64,000 nt of DNA. Source: DATENM01 sp045807725. Its GTDB lineage: Bacteria > Acidobacteriota > Blastocatellia > UBA7656. Made by a program: the position numbers and the translations under genes. Of the stretch, positions 60,917 through 64,000 are shown in pieces; positions within the stretch are counted from its first letter, which is position 1; every line of letters begins with the position of its first letter. Below the pieces are notes generated by a model that did not search any database, had not been told where the DNA came from, and saw nothing but the letters and a program-made list of their open reading frames with translations. The DNA lies in contig JBJMGV010000009.1 in the NCBI GenBank assembly GCA_045807725.1, positions 1 through 64,000 of the forward strand. Direction: 5' to 3'.

Positions 60917-62152
60917 ATGTCAACGATTCGCGCCTTCCGCGCCGAGCGCCCGCCCAAAGAGAAAGCCGCGCTGGTTTCCGCCGTCCCTTATGATGTAGTC
61001 AACACCACAGAAGCCCGCGAACTGGCCGCTGACAACCCGCTGAGCTTCTTGCATGTCTCGCGGCCCGAAATCGACCTGCCCGATGGTACGGACATCTACG
61101 CAGATGCCGTCTATGAAAAGGGTAAAGAAAATTACGAAAAGCTGCGCCGCGCTGCGCCGCTCACCGTCGAAGAGCGGCCAAGCTTATATGTTTACCGCCA
61201 GCGCATGGGTAATCACGAACAGACAGGGCTTGCGGCCTGTTGTTCGATTGACGAATACGACGCCGACATCATCCGCAAGCACGAGCGCACGCGCAAAGAT
61301 AAAGAAGACGACCGCACGCGCCACATGATTACGATTGGCGCGCAGACCGGCCCGGTCTTTCTCACCTATCGCGGGCGCGACCAGATCAACGCCATCATCG
61401 AGCGCACGAAGCAGAATGATCCGGTAGCCGATCTCGTCGCCGCCGATGATGTCAGCCACACCGTCTGGCGTGTTGCCGATGAAGACACGCCGCAACTCGT
61501 CGAAGCGTTCGAGCAAGTGCCGTTGCTTTACATTGCCGACGGCCACCACCGCGCCGCCAGCGCCAGCCGTGCCCGCGCCGCCTTGCGCGAGCGGAACCCG
61601 AATCATGCAGGCGACGAAGAGTACAACTACTTCCTCACGGTTCTCTTCCCCGCCGATCAGGTCCGCATACTGCCGTACAATCGAACCGTCAAAGACCTGA
61701 ACGGCATGAGCGCCAACGAGTTTGTAAAGAAGCTTACTGAAGTCTTCACCATCGCCGCGACCGATGATCCACAGCCGGCGCGCAAGGGCGACATCCGCGT
61801 GTACCTCGAAGGCCGATGGCATCGGCTAACCGTACCCGGCGAAAGCCGCGAGGCCGACAATCCCATCGCGTCGCTCGACGTGAGCGTGCTGCAAGAGCGC
61901 GTGCTCGATCCGCTGCTCGGCATCAAAGACGTGCGCACCGACAAGCGCATTGATTTCGTCGGTGGCATTCGCGGCGCGGCGGCGCTTGAGCAGGCGGTCA
62001 ACGAAGGTCGCGCCGCCGTGGCCTTTGAACTTTACCCGGTGACGGTTGACGAGTTGATGGCCATCGCCGATGCCAACGAAATCATGCCGCCCAAGTCCAC
62101 ATGGTTTGAGCCGAAGCTGCGCGATGGCCTGCTGAGCCACCTGATTGGCTAG
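60917..62152 (+). CDS. DUF1015-family protein
   Basis: The start at 60917 gives MSTIRAFRAERPPKEKAALV, the canonical beginning of DUF1015 proteins, with GGAGAG upstream; 411 aa. YDVVNTTEARELAADNPLSF, YADAVYEKGKENY, LYIADGHHRAASASRARA and EYNYFLTVLFPADQVRILPY are the characteristic blocks, and the His-rich ADGHHR motif suggests a metal site or active site. The family's reaction is unknown, but its genes often sit close to serA/serC, as here with a serA-like gene 1.6 kb downstream. Confidence 0.9.
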   Translation: MSTIRAFRAERPPKEKAALVSAVPYDVVNTTEARELAADNPLSFLHVSRPEIDLPDGTDIYADAVYEKGKENYEKLRRAAPLTVEERPSLYVYRQRMGNHEQTGLAACCSIDEYDADIIRKHERTRKDKEDDRTRHMITIGAQTGPVFLTYRGRDQINAIIERTKQNDPVADLVAADDVSHTVWRVADEDTPQLVEAFEQVPLLYIADGHHRAASASRARAALRERNPNHAGDEEYNYFLTVLFPADQVRILPYNRTVKDLNGMSANEFVKKLTEVFTIAATDDPQPARKGDIRVYLEGRWHRLTVPGESREADNPIASLDVSVLQERVLDPLLGIKDVRTDKRIDFVGGIRGAAALEQAVNEGRAAVAFELYPVTVDELMAIADANEIMPPKSTWFEPKLRDGLLSHLIG

Positions 62153-62493
62153 AAGGCAGGAAGCAGGAGGCAGTCGGTCGCGTAGGTCTAAGCTCCGTTA
62201 GGAGCGTGATGTTTATAGTTACCGATGCTAATGACGATACAAGCTCCGTCAGGAGCGCAATGTTGACATCGCGCCCCTACGGGGCTTCGTCATCTCCATC
62301 AGCAATAACTATAAACATCGCGTCCCTACGGGACTGCTGATTACTGGCCACTGCCTCCTGCCTCCTGCCTGTTGAAAAGCTGTGATCGCCGTCACAGGAA
62401 ACGGTGACAGCGGTCATTGCCTGCCTCGCCGGCCTGCCATAGAGTTTTTATTCCGGCCCGCCGTGGCGCGGAAATAAAACGCGAAGGATCTTT
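62153..62493. repeat. Heptad array pair enclosing a REP-like complex, locus 2
   Basis: Left arm GGCAGGA/AGCAGGA (62155-62174) and right arm TGCCTCC units (62350-62371) enclose four REP-like units at 62190, 62240, 62260 and 62308. They have the same sequence and order as at 46.6-46.8 kb (AAGCTCCGT(T/C)AGGAGCG, then ATGTTTATAG or ATGTTGACAT). About 120 bp then lead to ackA, with a possible Shine-Dalgarno AAGGAT. Confidence 0.85.
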
Positions 62494-63741
62494 ATGAACA
62501 TCCTGGTTCTCAATTGCGGCAGCTCGACCGTTAAGTTCCAACTCATCGCCACTGACCTCGACGAAATCAGTCACAACGCCGACCGCAGGCTTGCGCGCGG
62601 CACTGTCGAACGCATCGGCGGCGAAGCCATCATCACCTCGAAAGTCGAAGGCCGCGCCCAACAACGCACCACCGCTTCCCTGCGCGATATGCGCGCCGCC
62701 GTCGACCACATCATTCGCTGGGCGACATCAGAAGCCGCCGGCATCGAAGGCATCCGCAGCGTCGCCGACATCCACGCCGTCGGCCACCGCGTCGTGCATG
62801 GCGGCGAACGCTTCACGCATTCCGTACTCATCACCGACGAAGTGCTCGACGGCATCGAAGATATGATCGAGCTTGCGCCGCTGCACAACCCGGCCAACAT
62901 CAAAGGCATTCAAGCCGCGAAAGACCTGTTCGGTCCGGGCCTGCCGCAAGTCGCCGTCTTCGACACGGCGTTTCATCAAACGCTGCCCGAACGCGCTTAC
63001 CTGTACGCGATTCCATATCAGTTCTACCGCCGCTACAAGGTGCGCCGCTATGGCTTTCACGGCACCTCGCATCGCTATGTCGCTTATCGTTATCGCCTGC
63101 TGCGCAACATCACGCGCGAAGAAACCAGCGTCATCACCTTGCATCTCGGCAATGGCTGTTCGGCGACAGCGATCAAGAATGGCGATTCGCTCGACACCTC
63201 GATGGGCATGACGCCGCTCGAAGGTCTGGTGATGGGCACGCGCGCCGGCGACATTGACCCGGCCATCATTGATTACCTCGCTGTTAAAGAAGGGCTGTCG
63301 CTTCAACAGCTCGAAGCGATGTTGAATAAGCAGTCGGGACTGATCGGCATTTCGGGACTGACCAACGATATGCGCGAGCTGCTCGAAGAGTCTCACGAAA
63401 AGAATGATCGCCGCGCGCGGCTGGCGATTGAAATCTTCTGCTACCGCGCGCGCAAGTACATTGGCGCATATCTCGCCGCAATGGGCGGCGCGGATGCCAT
63501 TGTGTTTACGGGTGGTATCGGCGAGAACTCGCCGGAGATTCGCGCGCTCATCTGCGACGGCTTGCAGTGGGCCGGGCTTGAACTCGACAGCGAACGCAAC
63601 GCCAACTGCAAATCGGGCTGTGAAGAATTGATCAGCACCGATGCGTCGCGGCTCGCGGCCTACACGATTCCCACCGACGAAGAATTATTGATCGCGCGTG
63701 ACACCGTTCGCTGCGTGCGCGGCGCACCACAACGGTATTAA
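62494..63741 (+). CDS. ackA: Acetate kinase
   Basis: This 415-aa enzyme interconverts acetate and acetyl phosphate using ATP. MNILVLNCGSSTVKFQLIAT carries the N-terminal phosphate loop and HAVGHRVVHGGERFTH is a signature block. PQVAVFDTAFHQTLPERAYL, YGFHGTSHRYVAYR and GMTPLEGLVMGTRAGDIDPA are canonical, as is DAIVFTGGIGENSPEIRALI near the C terminus. Length and order are standard. The pta gene is not adjacent. Confidence 0.96.
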   Translation: MNILVLNCGSSTVKFQLIATDLDEISHNADRRLARGTVERIGGEAIITSKVEGRAQQRTTASLRDMRAAVDHIIRWATSEAAGIEGIRSVADIHAVGHRVVHGGERFTHSVLITDEVLDGIEDMIELAPLHNPANIKGIQAAKDLFGPGLPQVAVFDTAFHQTLPERAYLYAIPYQFYRRYKVRRYGFHGTSHRYVAYRYRLLRNITREETSVITLHLGNGCSATAIKNGDSLDTSMGMTPLEGLVMGTRAGDIDPAIIDYLAVKEGLSLQQLEAMLNKQSGLIGISGLTNDMRELLEESHEKNDRRARLAIEIFCYRARKYIGAYLAAMGGADAIVFTGGIGENSPEIRALICDGLQWAGLELDSERNANCKSGCEELISTDASRLAAYTIPTDEELLIARDTVRCVRGAPQRY

Positions 63742-63780
63742 AATGCTTCTTCACGTATTCGGCATACTGGAGGAGCGCAA

Positions 63781-64000
63781 ATGAAAATTCTGATCGCAGA
63801 TAAATTCCCCGACAACGGCATCAGCGAGTTGAAGGCGGTCGGCTTCGATGTCGTCTACGACGCGGAGTTGAAAGACGAGGCGCTGACCGAGGCCGTTCAC
63901 TCGACGGGCGCGGACGTGCTGATCGTGCGCGGCACGACAGTACCGGGCGCGACGCTCGAAGCGGGTCGCCTGAGCCTGGTCGTGCGCGCAGGCGCGGGCT
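63781..64000 (+). CDS. serA: D-3-phosphoglycerate dehydrogenase-like protein, N-terminal part (cut by window edge)
   Basis: ATG 63781 follows GGAGGAG and the frame is open to the window edge (73 residues). MKILIADKFPDNGISELKAV, YDAELKDEALTEAVHSTG and DVLIVRGTTVPGATLEAGRL with LSLVVRAGAG match the N-terminal domain of SerA-type D-2-hydroxyacid dehydrogenases; the NAD-binding domain is not in the window. It is 39 bp after ackA. Confidence 0.85.
   Translation, partial: MKILIADKFPDNGISELKAVGFDVVYDAELKDEALTEAVHSTGADVLIVRGTTVPGATLEAGRLSLVVRAGAG

Overview
The window looks like a GC-rich soil-type bacterial chromosome, most plausibly Acidobacteriota and perhaps class Blastocatellia. The clues are a VWA protein of the acidobacterial 'VWFA-related' type, a tetraether-synthase-like radical SAM protein in a phylum known for membrane-spanning lipids, aerobic molybdenum-hydroxylase genes, and many short intergenic inverted arrays of 7-bp repeats. 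The assignment is an inference from gene content, not from a marker gene.

Layout. Positions 1-2835 are the right end of an integrated element. It holds a truncated IS5/IS903-like insertion sequence, a complete IS4/IS701-like insertion sequence, and a tyrosine recombinase whose catalytic tyrosine reads as histidine. Two clusters of 10-bp-phased TGCACC repeats follow, and then a 3' fragment of tRNA-His that marks the attachment site. From 2871 on the DNA looks like ordinary chromosome. It begins with a YkgJ-like protein and a divergent mutM/mutY pair for 8-oxoguanine repair. Next come two co-directional radical SAM genes (6.5-9.8 kb), the larger resembling the enzyme that joins lipid tails. A string of minus-strand genes follows (9.9-20.9 kb): a 54-aa Cys-motif protein, a PDZ protein, a dienelactone hydrolase-like protein, a DUF433/DUF5615 toxin-antitoxin-like pair, a CO-dehydrogenase-like cluster (coxG, coxM, a small DUF4258 module, coxL, coxS), ribF, an MBL hydrolase and a DUF1844 protein. 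A five-gene minus-strand operon at 21.2-29.6 kb encodes a DUF4331 protein, a TPR protein, a diheme cytochrome c lipoprotein, a GMC oxidoreductase and a patatin-like lipase.

From 30 to 43 kb are mazG, small proteins, an SDR, a ceramidase-like enzyme, a TAT-type amidohydrolase, a subtilase, a response regulator, a Crp/Fnr regulator, a VWA protein and an OmpA-like protein. From 43.5 to 51.3 kb lies an arginine operon in the order argR, argG, a BioD-like P-loop protein, argC, argD, an argF' of the N-acyl-ornithine carbamoyltransferase type, and argB. A promoter overlapped by ArgR-box-like palindromes precedes argR. The transcarbamylase carries Thr at the residue that separates acetyl- from succinyl-specific enzymes. 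From 51.6 to 64 kb are an FHA/zinc-ribbon protein with a PP2C phosphatase, an MGH1-like glycoside hydrolase, a secreted HExxH protein, a 3D-domain protein, a PIN toxin-antitoxin-like pair, a DUF1015 protein, acetate kinase and the start of a serA-like gene.

The most unusual feature is non-coding. At least eleven gaps between genes contain a tandem array of degenerate 7-bp (sometimes 8-bp) units and, 15-235 bp further on, its reverse complement. The unit sequence differs from locus to locus while the architecture stays the same. Two loci share a conserved core, two others enclose the same REP-like palindrome complex, and several arrays supply stop codons and C-terminal residues of neighbouring proteins. 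A second class, at 21, 34, 36 and 49 kb, consists of small hairpins with different stems but similar TTCA/TAAA-type loops.
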